A stretch of 64,000 bases of DNA from Paracoccaceae bacterium. GTDB taxonomy: Bacteria; Pseudomonadota; Alphaproteobacteria; Rhodobacterales; Rhodobacteraceae. Below, in pieces: positions 16,343-24,448 of the stretch (the stretch's first letter is position 1; each line of letters opens with the position of its first letter). The DNA lies in the NCBI GenBank assembly GCA_016124615.1, contig WGNF01000003.1:848862-912861 (forward strand), read 5' to 3'. The position numbers were made by a program, and so were the translations under genes. The notes under the pieces are model-generated. The model made no database searches and was not told the origin of the DNA. It saw nothing but the letters and a program-made list of their open reading frames with translations.

Positions 16343-17278
16343 ATGCCCCGCACCATTGTCGTTGCCGCCGCCCAGCTTGGCCCGATCGCCCGGCACGAGG
16401 GCCGCGCCCCGGTCGTCGCCCGCATGGTGGAGCTGCTGCGCGAGGCCAAGGCCCGCGGCGTGGGCTTCGTCACCTTCCCGGAAATGGCGCTGACCACCTT
16501 CTTTCCACGCTGGCATATCGAAGACCCGGCCGAGGTTCTTTCGTATTTCGAAACCGCCATGCCCGGCCCCGAGACGCAGCCGTTGTTCGACGCCGCCCGC
16601 GCCTTCGGCATCGGCTTCTACCTTGGCTATTGCGAGATGATCCCCGGCCGCACCGGCGCCCATCACCTTGGCTACAACACCGCGATCCTCGTCGACCCGA
16701 CCGGGACCATCGTCGGCAAATACCGCAAGGTGCATGTGCCCGGCAACGCAACCCCCGATGCCAGCCTGAAGCTGCAACATCTGGAGCCGTGGTATTTCGA
16801 CGATGGCAACCTCGGCTTTCCCACCTTCGAGACGATGGGCGGCAAGCTTGGCATGCTGATCTGCAACGACCGCCGCTGGCCTGAAAGCTGGCGCATGCTG
16901 GGGCTGCAGGGCGCCGAACTGGTCTGCCTTGGTTACAACTCGCCCTCGCTGCTGCCCGACAACCCGAAACAGAACGCGCTGCGCAAGATGCACCACCTGC
17001 TGCCGATGCAGTCGGCGGCCTATCAGAACGGGCTCTGGATCGTCGCCACCGCCAAGGCGGGCCTTGAGGGCGGCTGCCACATGATGGGCCATTCCTGCGT
17101 CATCGCCCCCTCGGGCGAGGTTGTGGCGCTGTCGGCAACTGATGGCGACGAGTTGCTGACCTACAAGATCGACCTCGACGCCACGCAGGAATACAAACGC
17201 TTCTTCGATTTCGCCACCTACCGGCGCCCGGCGGCCTACGGCCTGATCACCAGGCCGCACAGCGAGGGACAGCCATGA
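16343..17278 (+). CDS. Nitrilase-superfamily N-carbamoyl-D-amino acid amidohydrolase-like enzyme
   Basis: The 311-residue protein begins MPRTIVVAAAQLGPIARHE, typical of D-carbamoylases (about 304-310 residues). The catalytic triad is visible: Glu in VTFPEMALTTFFPRW, Lys in GKYRKVHVPGN and Cys in MLICNDRRWPE. These cytosolic enzymes hydrolyse N-carbamoyl amino acids to amino acid, CO2 and ammonia. It sits next to a PuuE-like gene (4-bp overlap) and near a dihydropyrimidinase-like gene, consistent with a hydantoin or ureide pathway. Confidence 0.9.
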   Translation: MPRTIVVAAAQLGPIARHEGRAPVVARMVELLREAKARGVGFVTFPEMALTTFFPRWHIEDPAEVLSYFETAMPGPETQPLFDAARAFGIGFYLGYCEMIPGRTGAHHLGYNTAILVDPTGTIVGKYRKVHVPGNATPDASLKLQHLEPWYFDDGNLGFPTFETMGGKLGMLICNDRRWPESWRMLGLQGAELVCLGYNSPSLLPDNPKQNALRKMHHLLPMQSAAYQNGLWIVATAKAGLEGGCHMMGHSCVIAPSGEVVALSATDGDELLTYKIDLDATQEYKRFFDFATYRRPAAYGLITRPHSEGQP

Positions 17279-18186
17279 CCCCCACCCGCGATTTCATCGG
17301 CTATGCCGGAAACCTGCCCGTGGCGCGCTGGCCGAACGGCGCCCGCATCGCCGTCAACTTCTGCCTGAACTACGAGGAAGGCGGCGAGCTTTGCATCCTG
17401 AACGGCGATGACCGGTCCGAGGTGCGCATCTCTGACGTGGCGGTGGAAACCCGCATCGGCGCGCGCGACCTGAACATCGAGTCGAGCTACGAATACGGCG
17501 CGCGCGTCGGCTACTGGCGGCTGCTGCGCGCCTTCACCGACCGCGGGCTTTCCGGCACCGTCAACCTCGTCGGCCGCGCGGCCGAGGCGAACCCGCTGGC
17601 CGTCGCCGAAATGGTCAAGGCCGGGTTCGACCTGCAACTGCACGGCTGGCGCTGGATCGACCATGACGCGCTGCCCGAGGCCGAGGAACGCGACCACATC
17701 GCCCGCCAGATCGACCTTGCCACCCGCCTGACCGGCGCCGCGCCGATCGGCTACTACGCCGGCATGCCCTCGATGAACACCCGCCGCCTGCTGATCGAGG
17801 CGGGCAATTTCCTTTACGATTCCGATGTCTACAACGATGACCTGCCGTACTGGTCACCCGACCACCCGGGCCACCTGCTGGTGCCCTACTCGCTCGACAC
17901 CAACGACAGCCGCTTTGGCCGCGCCGACCGCTGCTATCAGGTCGGTGGCGAGTTCGTGCAATACATCACCGACAGCTTCGACCTGCTCTATGCCGAGGGC
18001 GCGACCCGGCCGCAGATGATGACCGTGGGGCTGCACGCCCGCCTGATCGGCCGCCCCGGCCGCATCGGCGCGCTGCACCGCATCCTCGACCACATGCTTG
18101 CCCATGAAGACGTGTGGATCTGCCGCCGCGACCACCTCGCCCGGCACTGGGCAACCGAGCACCCCGACCCCCGCGTGACCGGCTAA
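17275..18186 (+). CDS. PuuE-like polysaccharide-deacetylase-fold hydrolase (copy 1)
   Basis: The 303-residue protein starts in the ATGA overlap with the carbamoylase. It has the NodB-homology/PuuE fold: NFCLNYEEGGELCILNGD near the N-terminus, SSYEYGARVGYWRLLRAF, LQLHGWRWIDHDALPEAEE (metal histidine region), and SDVYNDDLPYW. PuuE enzymes are cofactor-free allantoinases acting on cyclic ureides. A second, diverged copy is at 21882-22835, about 4.6 kb away, on the same strand. Two paralogues in one cluster may act on different ring substrates or successive steps. Confidence 0.82.
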   Translation: MTPTRDFIGYAGNLPVARWPNGARIAVNFCLNYEEGGELCILNGDDRSEVRISDVAVETRIGARDLNIESSYEYGARVGYWRLLRAFTDRGLSGTVNLVGRAAEANPLAVAEMVKAGFDLQLHGWRWIDHDALPEAEERDHIARQIDLATRLTGAAPIGYYAGMPSMNTRRLLIEAGNFLYDSDVYNDDLPYWSPDHPGHLLVPYSLDTNDSRFGRADRCYQVGGEFVQYITDSFDLLYAEGATRPQMMTVGLHARLIGRPGRIGALHRILDHMLAHEDVWICRRDHLARHWATEHPDPRVTG

Positions 18187-19451
18187 TTCGCCGCCGCAAA
18201 GCCCAGCACGAACGCCACCAGCACCGCGACCCCCAGCCCGAGGTCGCCCATATCCAGCGCCTCGTCGGGGTTGTGGCTGCCGTTTTCGTTGCGCACAAAG
18301 ACCATCGCCGCGGGCACCCCGGCCGCCGCGAAGACCGCGGTGTCATGCCCCGCCCCGCTGGAAACCGGCCCCGCCGCGATCCCCAGCCGGTCGGCCGCCG
18401 CCGCCAGCCGCGCGCGCAGCCCCGCATCCATCCGCGCCGGGGCCCAGTCGAACCGCGCGCCCGGATTGAACCGCACGCGCCGCCGCGCCGCGATGGCCGC
18501 CATCGCGGCCTGCACCTCTGCCTCCACCCGCGCCAGCACCCCGGGATGCTCACAGCGCACGTCGAGCGAAAAGCCGACCTCGCCCAGCACCCGGCTGCCG
18601 CCATGCTGCGCGGGGTCGGATTCCACCCGGCCGAAGGTGATCGTCAGTTCCTGCCCCTCGGCCTCCAGCCGGTCCCAGATCGCCTCGGTCGCCTGCACCA
18701 GATCGGCGAAACCCAGCACCGCATCGGCGCGCGAAAACCGCGGCTCGGCGCCGGAATGGGCATAGGCGCCGAGAACCTTCGCCTTCGGATAGCGCCAGCC
18801 GCCGTTCATCGCGGTCACGATCCCCAGCGGCAGCCCGCGCGCCACAAGCCGCGGGCCCTGCTCGATGTGCAGTTCCACAAAGCAGGCGATCTGCAGCGGA
18901 TCGGTCTGCACCTCGCCGCGCGCCACGGCCTCCGGATCAAAGCCCAGGGCCCGCATGTGCGCGGCCAGCGTCCGCCCGGTGTCGGCCCGCCGCACCGCCA
19001 GCGCCGCCGCAGACAACCGCCCCAGCGCGGCCTCGGCGCCGGGGTAGGACAGCGGGAACCACACCGCCTCCTCGGCTCGTGTCGCCATCACCACCAGATC
19101 TCGCGCGGGCATGACCCCCCGCCGCGCCAGTTCCGCCATCGCCGCGACGCCCGCCACCACCCCGGCGGCGCCGTCGAAATTGCCGCCATGCGGCACCGAG
19201 TCGAGATGCGAGCCGATGACGATCGCAGGCAACCCCCGGTCGCGCCCCGGCCGCGTCATATAGAGGTTCCCGGCCGCATCCACCCGCTCCTCGACGCCCA
19301 GATCGCGCCCGACCCGGCGCAGGATGTCATGCGCCCGCTGCTCGCCCGGCCCGTAGCTGTCGCGCGTGACCCCCGGCGGATCGAGGCTGGCCGCACGCAA
19401 CTCGTCCAGCAGCGCGGCGGCAAAGGCGGTCATTTCGGCCAACCCCTCCAC
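18183..19451 (-). CDS. M20-family Zn-dependent amidohydrolase (N-carbamoyl-L-amino acid hydrolase/allantoate amidohydrolase type)
   Basis: The 422-residue enzyme has metal ligands in VIGSHLDSVPHGGNFDGAAG (His, Asp), general base Glu and neighbour in MATRAEEAVWFP, and HIEQGP in the dimer-lid region as in allantoate amidohydrolases and L-carbamoylases. It hydrolyses a ureido group to ammonia, CO2 and an amine. The preferred start is 19451, 3 bp after the BKACE stop; Met at 19433 is an alternative. It is the last gene of a three-gene minus-strand operon and overlaps the PuuE gene tail-to-tail by 4 bp. Confidence 0.88.
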   Translation of the reverse strand: MEGLAEMTAFAAALLDELRAASLDPPGVTRDSYGPGEQRAHDILRRVGRDLGVEERVDAAGNLYMTRPGRDRGLPAIVIGSHLDSVPHGGNFDGAAGVVAGVAAMAELARRGVMPARDLVVMATRAEEAVWFPLSYPGAEAALGRLSAAALAVRRADTGRTLAAHMRALGFDPEAVARGEVQTDPLQIACFVELHIEQGPRLVARGLPLGIVTAMNGGWRYPKAKVLGAYAHSGAEPRFSRADAVLGFADLVQATEAIWDRLEAEGQELTITFGRVESDPAQHGGSRVLGEVGFSLDVRCEHPGVLARVEAEVQAAMAAIAARRRVRFNPGARFDWAPARMDAGLRARLAAAADRLGIAAGPVSSGAGHDTAVFAAAGVPAAMVFVRNENGSHNPDEALDMGDLGLGVAVLVAFVLGFAAAN

Positions 19452-19454
19452 CGC

Positions 19455-20333
19455 TCAGCCCAGCCCCAGCCGCGCGCGCAGCGCCCGGGCCGTCAGCGGT
19501 GCCGCGCCCTGTGCTGCCATCACCCGGGCGGCCTCTTCCACCAGCCGCGCATTCGGCACCGGCACCCCGTCCAGTGTCGGGTGATCCTCGATCCCGGTCC
19601 TGAGCCCGCCACCGCGTTCCACGATCAGCGGCGCAATCGCCCGGTGCGCAGCCTCGCCCTTGGAACTGGCGCCCCAATCGACGCCCTCCGGCAGCAGGTC
19701 CAGCATCGCCGCCAAAGCCGCAGGCCGCGCGGGCGCGCCCCAGATGACGCCGAAGCCGATGCAGAACGGCGTCTGCCCCGGCACCGCGCCGCGCGCCCGC
19801 ATCTCGGCCGCCAGCGCCATCTGGCCCAGATCGAACACCGTCAGTTCCGGCAGCACCCGGGTCGGGCGCAAGAGGTCGGCGATGCGGTAGAGCATGTCGG
19901 TCGGCGAGAGATACACGTCGCCCCCGGTGCCATAGGAAAAGCTGCCGCAATCGAGCCCGGTCAGATCGGCGCCCGAAGGCACCAGATGCGCGATCCGCGC
20001 CGCGGGCGGCAGGATCGCCGCGGCATCCGCCGGGGCAATTGCGGGGGTGGTCAGCGCCACCGGCAAGGTGCCGCCGCCGCCGCTCGACAGATGCACCAGC
20101 ACATCGGCGTCCACCTCGCGGATGCGCGCCACCAGTTCGGCATAAAGTGCGGGATCGTTGGAGGATCGCCCGGTCGCCGGATCGCGCACATGGCAATGCA
20201 CCACCGCCGCCCCCGCCCGCGCCGCCGCGCAGGCATCCGCCGCAATCTCGGCCGGGGTGATCGCAACGTAGGGCGTCACGTCGCGCCCCACCACGCTGCC
20301 GTTCACCGCGCAGGTGATCCAGCGCGCCATCAC
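19455..20333 (-). CDS. Beta-keto acid cleavage enzyme (BKACE, DUF849)
   Basis: The 292-residue TIM-barrel protein has the family marks ITCAVNGSVVGRD, AGAAVVHCHVRDPATGRSSND (metal-binding HxH), VHLSSGGGGTLPV, and NARLVEEAARVM near the end. BKACE enzymes condense a beta-keto acid with acetyl-CoA to give acetoacetate and a CoA ester; the founding member is Kce of lysine fermentation. It overlaps the upstream amidohydrolase by 4 bp and precedes the M20 carbamoylase by 3 bp. A role in cleaving the keto acid formed by the cluster's aminotransferase is an attractive inference. Confidence 0.88.
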   Translation of the reverse strand: MMARWITCAVNGSVVGRDVTPYVAITPAEIAADACAAARAGAAVVHCHVRDPATGRSSNDPALYAELVARIREVDADVLVHLSSGGGGTLPVALTTPAIAPADAAAILPPAARIAHLVPSGADLTGLDCGSFSYGTGGDVYLSPTDMLYRIADLLRPTRVLPELTVFDLGQMALAAEMRARGAVPGQTPFCIGFGVIWGAPARPAALAAMLDLLPEGVDWGASSKGEAAHRAIAPLIVERGGGLRTGIEDHPTLDGVPVPNARLVEEAARVMAAQGAAPLTARALRARLGLG

Positions 20334-21733
20334 TGCACCCGTCCGCGGCGCAGCAGCGCGCCGTGGCCGACCGCGCCGGGATCAACCTGCCCGTTCCGCG
20401 CCACGATCCGGCCGCGGCTGACCGTCAGCACCGGTTTTCCGGTCATCGCCATCCCCTCCCACGGGGTGAAATCGACGTTGCTCAGCATGTCCGCCTGCCG
20501 CACCGTCCAGCGCGCTTCGGGATCCCACAGCACCAGATCGGCATCGGCCCCCGGCGCCAGCACGCCCTTGCGCCCGCCCAGCCCGAACAGCGCCGCAGGT
20601 GCCGCGGCCGTCAGTTCCACGAACCGCCGCAAGGTGATCCGCCCCGCCATCACGCCTTCGGAAAACAGCACCGGCAGCAGGGTCTGCAACCCCGGCATCC
20701 CGCCCGAAAACGCGGTGTAGGGCCCCACGCCCGTCGCGCGGGCCGCCGCGATCTGCGCCAGCCGTTTCTGCGGCGAGTGATCCGAGGACCAGACCGACAG
20801 CGCCCCCCCGGCCAGCGCGGCCCAAAGTGCCGCCTGATCCGCCGCCGTGCGCAAGGCGGGCGACACGATGAACTTCGCCCCCTCGAACCCCGGCCGTTCC
20901 AGATCGTCGGCGGTGAAGGTCAGGTAATGCGGGCAGGTCTCGCCCGAAATCGCCGCGCCCTGCGCCGCGGCCGCGGCCAGCGCCGCCACCGCCTGCGCGC
21001 CGGAAACGTGGAACACATGCACCCGCGCCCCGGTCGCCTTGGCATAGGTGCCGATGCGGCGGATCATCTCGGCCTCGACCGCGATCGGGCGGATGGCGGC
21101 CTGCACCGCCAGCCCGTCGCGCCCCGCTGCGGCTTCGCGCACCCGGAAGAACCGGATCAGCGCGTCATCCTCGGCATGGACGAGGCACAAGAGCCCCAGC
21201 CGCGCCGCCGCATCCAGGATCGCCAGCACCTGCGCATCATCCAGCGCATAGCCCGCGTAGGTGGTGAAGAGCTTCAGCGAGGTGAAGCCCTGATCGGCCA
21301 GCCGCGGCAACCCCTCGGCCAGAAACCCCGGATCGGCGGTGCCAAGCTGCAGATGCACGCTGTAATCCACCAGCGCCCGCCCCGCGGCCTGCGCCAGATA
21401 CTCGGCCAGCACCGTTTCCGGGTCTTCCGCCACCCCGCACATGGAGTGTGAGATGACCGTAGTCACCCCACCCGCCGCCGCCGCCCGCGTGGCCGCGGTG
21501 AAATCGTCCGGGCACGGCGTCTCGCCCGCAATCGCCCGCTGCGCGATGTGGCAATGGCTGTCGATCCCGCCCGGCAGCAGGATCAGGCCGCGCCCGTCCA
21601 CCTCTTCGCGCCCCGCAGGCAACCCTTCGCCAAGCGCCGCGATGCGGCCCCCGGCCACCGCCAGATCGCCCGCAACCTCGCCCTCGGGCGTCACGATCCG
21701 CGTGTTCCTGATGACCAGATCGGAAACCGTCAT
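20330..21733 (-). CDS. Dihydropyrimidinase/hydantoinase/allantoinase-type cyclic amidohydrolase
   Basis: The 467-residue protein has the amidohydrolase TIM barrel and a C-terminal small domain. Metal ligands are GGIDSHCHIAQ (HxH), the carboxylated Lys in TSLKLFTTYAGY, LVHAEDD, VFHVSG and WSSDHSP (Asp). GLFGLGGRKGVLAPGADADLVLWD is the usual C-terminal stretch, here with ALF in place of GLF. It opens a cyclic amide, imide or ureide. The ATG at 21733 (GGCAGGGC upstream) is preferred to an in-frame TTG at 21754. It heads the minus-strand operon with BKACE and the carbamoylase. Confidence 0.9.
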   Translation of the reverse strand: MTVSDLVIRNTRIVTPEGEVAGDLAVAGGRIAALGEGLPAGREEVDGRGLILLPGGIDSHCHIAQRAIAGETPCPDDFTAATRAAAAGGVTTVISHSMCGVAEDPETVLAEYLAQAAGRALVDYSVHLQLGTADPGFLAEGLPRLADQGFTSLKLFTTYAGYALDDAQVLAILDAAARLGLLCLVHAEDDALIRFFRVREAAAGRDGLAVQAAIRPIAVEAEMIRRIGTYAKATGARVHVFHVSGAQAVAALAAAAAQGAAISGETCPHYLTFTADDLERPGFEGAKFIVSPALRTAADQAALWAALAGGALSVWSSDHSPQKRLAQIAAARATGVGPYTAFSGGMPGLQTLLPVLFSEGVMAGRITLRRFVELTAAAPAALFGLGGRKGVLAPGADADLVLWDPEARWTVRQADMLSNVDFTPWEGMAMTGKPVLTVSRGRIVARNGQVDPGAVGHGALLRRGRVQ

Positions 21734-21790
21734 GCCCTGCCCCGCCTTCCCCAAGCCAGTCTAGCCGCCACCCCCACGCCCTTGGCATGA

Positions 21791-21818
21791 TTTTTTCCGG
21801 CCCATCGGTCCGGGAAAT
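21791..21818. promoter_or_regulatory. Second copy of TTTTTCC-N14-GGAAAT between divergent ureide-cluster genes
   Basis: The sequence TTTTTTCCGG, then CCCATCGGT, then CCGGGAAAT matches the site at 16173-16199 in both outer elements and in their exact 14-nt spacing, while the central bases differ. It lies between the amidohydrolase start (21733, minus) and the second PuuE-like start (21882, plus). Conserved edges with unconserved centre is what one expects of a dimeric regulator site. No regulator gene is in the cluster. Confidence 0.45.
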
Positions 21819-21881
21819 TTGTGCCTGTCTCGGCCCGCGATTTCGCTAGATTTGACACAGTTGCAATCTGCCGGAGGCCCC

Positions 21882-22835
21882 ATGCCGACATCGCCCCATT
21901 CCGCCCCGCCGCAGACCCTGCGCGACTTCGTGGGCTACGGTCGCCATGCGCCAAGGATCGACTGGCCCGGCGGCGCGAAGCTCGTGCTGAACCCGGTGAT
22001 CGTCTACGAGGAGGGCAGCGAATACTCCCTGACCGAGGGGCATGGCCGCAACGAGGGCTGGGGCGAATACAACACCCAAGTCGGCCCCGAACTCCGCGAC
22101 CTCGGCACCGAGACGCATTTCGAATATGGCGCCCGCGCCGGCATCTGGCGGTTGGCCCGGCTGCTGGAGGATCTGGGGGTCCGCGCCACCGTTTCCGCCA
22201 CCGCCGTGGCGCTTGACCGCAATCGCGAGGTCGCGGCCTGGATGACCGAGGCGGGGCACGACCTGCTGGGCCACGGCTGGCGCTGGTTCGAGGCCTGGGG
22301 CCAGAGCCGCGAGGAGGAACGCGACCACCTGCACCGTGCCGTGGCGCTGTACCGCGAGGTGCTGGGCAGCCGCCCGATCGGCTGGAACCAACGCTCCTTC
22401 CCCTCGGTCAACACCTTCGATCTGCTGGTGGAAGAGGGCGGGTTTCTCTACACCTCCGACCCCTGCAACGACGAAATCCCCTATTTCACCCGCACCGCCA
22501 CCGGCCGGATGCTGGTGGTGCCCTATTCGAAAACCTTCAACGACAGCCGCTTTCTGATCGCGCCCGGCTATTCCAACCCCGGCGATTTCGCCGCCGACGC
22601 CATCACGGGCATGGACTACCTGCTTTCCGAAGCCGACCGCACCGGCGGCCGCATGATGACCGTCGCCGTCCACGCCCGCTGGACCGGCCAGCCCAACCGC
22701 GCCTCGGCGCTCCGCCGCATCCTCGAACACGCACTGGCGACGCCGGGTGTGGCGATCCTGCGCCGCGACGACATCGCCCGGCATTTCCTTGCGCAGTACG
22801 GCGACCTGCCGACGCTGCCGCGGGTGGAGGGGTAG
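21882..22835 (+). CDS. PuuE-like polysaccharide-deacetylase-fold hydrolase (copy 2)
   Basis: The 317-residue protein has GGAGG 6 nt before MPTSPHSAPPQTLRDFVGYG. It parallels copy 1 throughout: NPVIVYEEGSEYSLTEG, THFEYGARAGIWRLARLLE, LLGHGWRWFEAWGQSREEE, QRSFPSVNTFDLLVEEGGF, CNDEIPYF. The longer mid-region NEGWGEYNTQVGPELRDLG differs. It probably hydrolyses a cyclic ureide such as allantoin or an analogue without an amidohydrolase-type metal centre. It is alone on its strand, divergent from the dihydropyrimidinase-like gene, and followed by a small hairpin. Confidence 0.82.
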   Translation: MPTSPHSAPPQTLRDFVGYGRHAPRIDWPGGAKLVLNPVIVYEEGSEYSLTEGHGRNEGWGEYNTQVGPELRDLGTETHFEYGARAGIWRLARLLEDLGVRATVSATAVALDRNREVAAWMTEAGHDLLGHGWRWFEAWGQSREEERDHLHRAVALYREVLGSRPIGWNQRSFPSVNTFDLLVEEGGFLYTSDPCNDEIPYFTRTATGRMLVVPYSKTFNDSRFLIAPGYSNPGDFAADAITGMDYLLSEADRTGGRMMTVAVHARWTGQPNRASALRRILEHALATPGVAILRRDDIARHFLAQYGDLPTLPRVEG

Positions 22836-22843
22836 GCGCCCGG

Positions 22844-22863
22844 CGAAAGGGAGGGGCCTTTCG
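22844..22863 (+). terminator. Hairpin after the second PuuE-like gene
   Basis: CGAAAGG / CCTTTCG form a 7-bp stem with loop GAGGGG, 9 bp after the stop codon. No U-tract follows, so termination would be weak. It marks the boundary between the high-GC catabolic cluster and the lower-GC gene that follows. Confidence 0.4.
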
Positions 22864-22928
22864 TCCAACTTCAGGTATGTTAGGGCGATGCATCCCGACG
22901 GTGGAAGTACGGCTACAAGGCACAACAG

Positions 22929-24344
22929 ATGAGTAACAATGCGCCTCGCGTTCCTAAGCGGCTCCACTGTCGAGACCTCGGTGCGGAACCGACTGGCATT
23001 CTCGTTCTGAGCGACGAACGGGTCGAACTGTACTTCGTTGGGTACGAAGATTTCGTCTACGTTCACGAAGACGGGCCTGCCTATGTAGTTACCGAAGAAG
23101 GCAGTGTCGTCTCGCTACACAACAACGTCCCAGGTCTGCATTCGTCGCGAAGTGTGACGACAAAGCTTCGCGGCGCGGATCGCGGGCACAAGGGCGATGA
23201 GCACCGGACAATCTTTCAGAGCGGAATTATTTCGAACCTAGCTGTAATCGGCGCGGACGCGTGGCGGCCCGACGACCTCGTGCGCCGACTGACGTTCGAC
23301 GTAGCCCATACCGAGCACATCCTGCGACATCGCGAGAAGGTCCGATCATTGGGCCGCACAACGAATCCCACCGATAGCGACCTCACTCTATATCGCTCAG
23401 AAGCTGGGAATGTGACCCTAGTAGCCGGCTATGCAGCTACCTACGGAATCGACACACAAAGCCTAACAACCTTTCGACCAACCTTCTCGATCGGGTTCGC
23501 CAAGGGGTGCCGGTTGAGCGAGATTAGCAAGCATCTCGTCCACTACGTGTCTTTCCTTTCGTTCGTGCTCGGCGGGACGATGGCGCCGACGGCGGTTCAC
23601 ATCGACCGGCTGTCGTTTGATGAGATGGTCCGCGCCGTCGAGGGACGCACATATGTCGGCGATCATGAGGTGATGTGGAACTGGTCGACTGAGGAGTATG
23701 AACCGAGAGAATTGGCATTCCACGGCGCGCCATTCGTTGCGGAAGACGACGTTGAACTCGCCGCTTTTGAGGCTGGACTTGTTCAATGGGTAAATCGAGC
23801 CGACGAGTGGGAACGCGCGTACATTCGCATGACCGAAAGCCTTCGCCTACGGCACGTTGTTTCCGGCGAGCGCCTCCTGGCCGCATGGCGCTGGTTTGAG
23901 GAACTACCGATCGCCAAGGCTGAGAGAGTGCTCAATGACACCGCTGTCGAGCGCGTAATCCAAGCTGCCTTAGAGGTGGTTCGCGATCAGGGCCTCGCGG
24001 ATACAGAGGAAAGGGTACGAGGAGCGCTAACACGGATCGGTGAAGAAACCGTGCGCAACAGGTTTTTGCGGCTTATCGGTTCGGTGCAGGCGCGCTTCGG
24101 CGTCGAACATCTTCTCGAGATGATCGACCATCTCGAGAACGCTCGTCGTTTTCGGGGCCGCGTTGCTCACGGCCACTTTGCCGCGCGGGACGAGAGTGAA
24201 ACACGGCGATTTAACAAGGCAATCCTTGCCGTGGAATCCCTCTGCTTCCTCCTCACAGCGCGAGACCTACCGATGACGGAAGCAAGCAGGGGGCGGATAT
24301 GGTCGCACCCTGTGCTGGAAACCTTCGATCTGGCCTATTCATGA
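22929..24344 (+). CDS. ApeA-like HEPN-domain protein, candidate anti-phage ribonuclease
   Basis: The 471-residue soluble protein has no signal peptide. Residues about 10-220 form a beta-rich region (GILVLSDERVELYFVGYEDF, then SGIISNLAVIG, then HLVHYVSFLSFVLGGTMAPTAVHI) arranged like the ApeA N-terminal domain. The helical C-terminus ends in LENARRFRGRVAHGHF. RGRVAH fits the HEPN RNase motif R-x4-6-H, followed by the usual helix (FNKAILAVESLCFLLTARDL). HEPN domains cleave RNA in abortive-infection systems. Codons such as GTA, CTA and ACA are commoner than in neighbours, suggesting transfer. No partner gene is adjacent. Assignment rests on architecture, not on a search. Confidence 0.6.
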   Translation: MSNNAPRVPKRLHCRDLGAEPTGILVLSDERVELYFVGYEDFVYVHEDGPAYVVTEEGSVVSLHNNVPGLHSSRSVTTKLRGADRGHKGDEHRTIFQSGIISNLAVIGADAWRPDDLVRRLTFDVAHTEHILRHREKVRSLGRTTNPTDSDLTLYRSEAGNVTLVAGYAATYGIDTQSLTTFRPTFSIGFAKGCRLSEISKHLVHYVSFLSFVLGGTMAPTAVHIDRLSFDEMVRAVEGRTYVGDHEVMWNWSTEEYEPRELAFHGAPFVAEDDVELAAFEAGLVQWVNRADEWERAYIRMTESLRLRHVVSGERLLAAWRWFEELPIAKAERVLNDTAVERVIQAALEVVRDQGLADTEERVRGALTRIGEETVRNRFLRLIGSVQARFGVEHLLEMIDHLENARRFRGRVAHGHFAARDESETRRFNKAILAVESLCFLLTARDLPMTEASRGRIWSHPVLETFDLAYS

Positions 24345-24401
24345 GGTCTCCGCGCAAGTAGCTTTTGCGGCGAATAGTCAAAAAGGACCCCCCCAAACGA
24401 A

Positions 24402-24425
24402 AAGGGGCCGCCACCGCGACCCCTT
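24402..24425 (-). terminator. Terminator hairpin of the family-5 binding-protein gene
   Basis: On the minus strand AAGGGG-T-CG ... CG-G-CCCCTT forms a stem with one internal mismatch, then TTTCGTTT. It lies about 24 bp beyond the stop at 24449. The same gap (24345-24448) separates it tail-to-tail from the HEPN gene. Confidence 0.55.
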
Positions 24426-24448
24426 CCCGTTCGTCCGCTCCGCCCGGC

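Noticed and set aside
16109..17260. Extended N-terminus for the class III aminotransferase reaching 17260
   Set aside because: The added residues are antisense to the carbamoylase gene. The family start at 16108 lies just upstream of the conserved aminotransferase region.
18114..20720. Very long plus-strand open frame (868 codons) opposite the carbamoylase/BKACE genes
   Set aside because: It is Arg/Pro/His-rich, has no recognisable domain, and lies antisense to two well-supported enzymes; long antisense frames are expected at this GC content.
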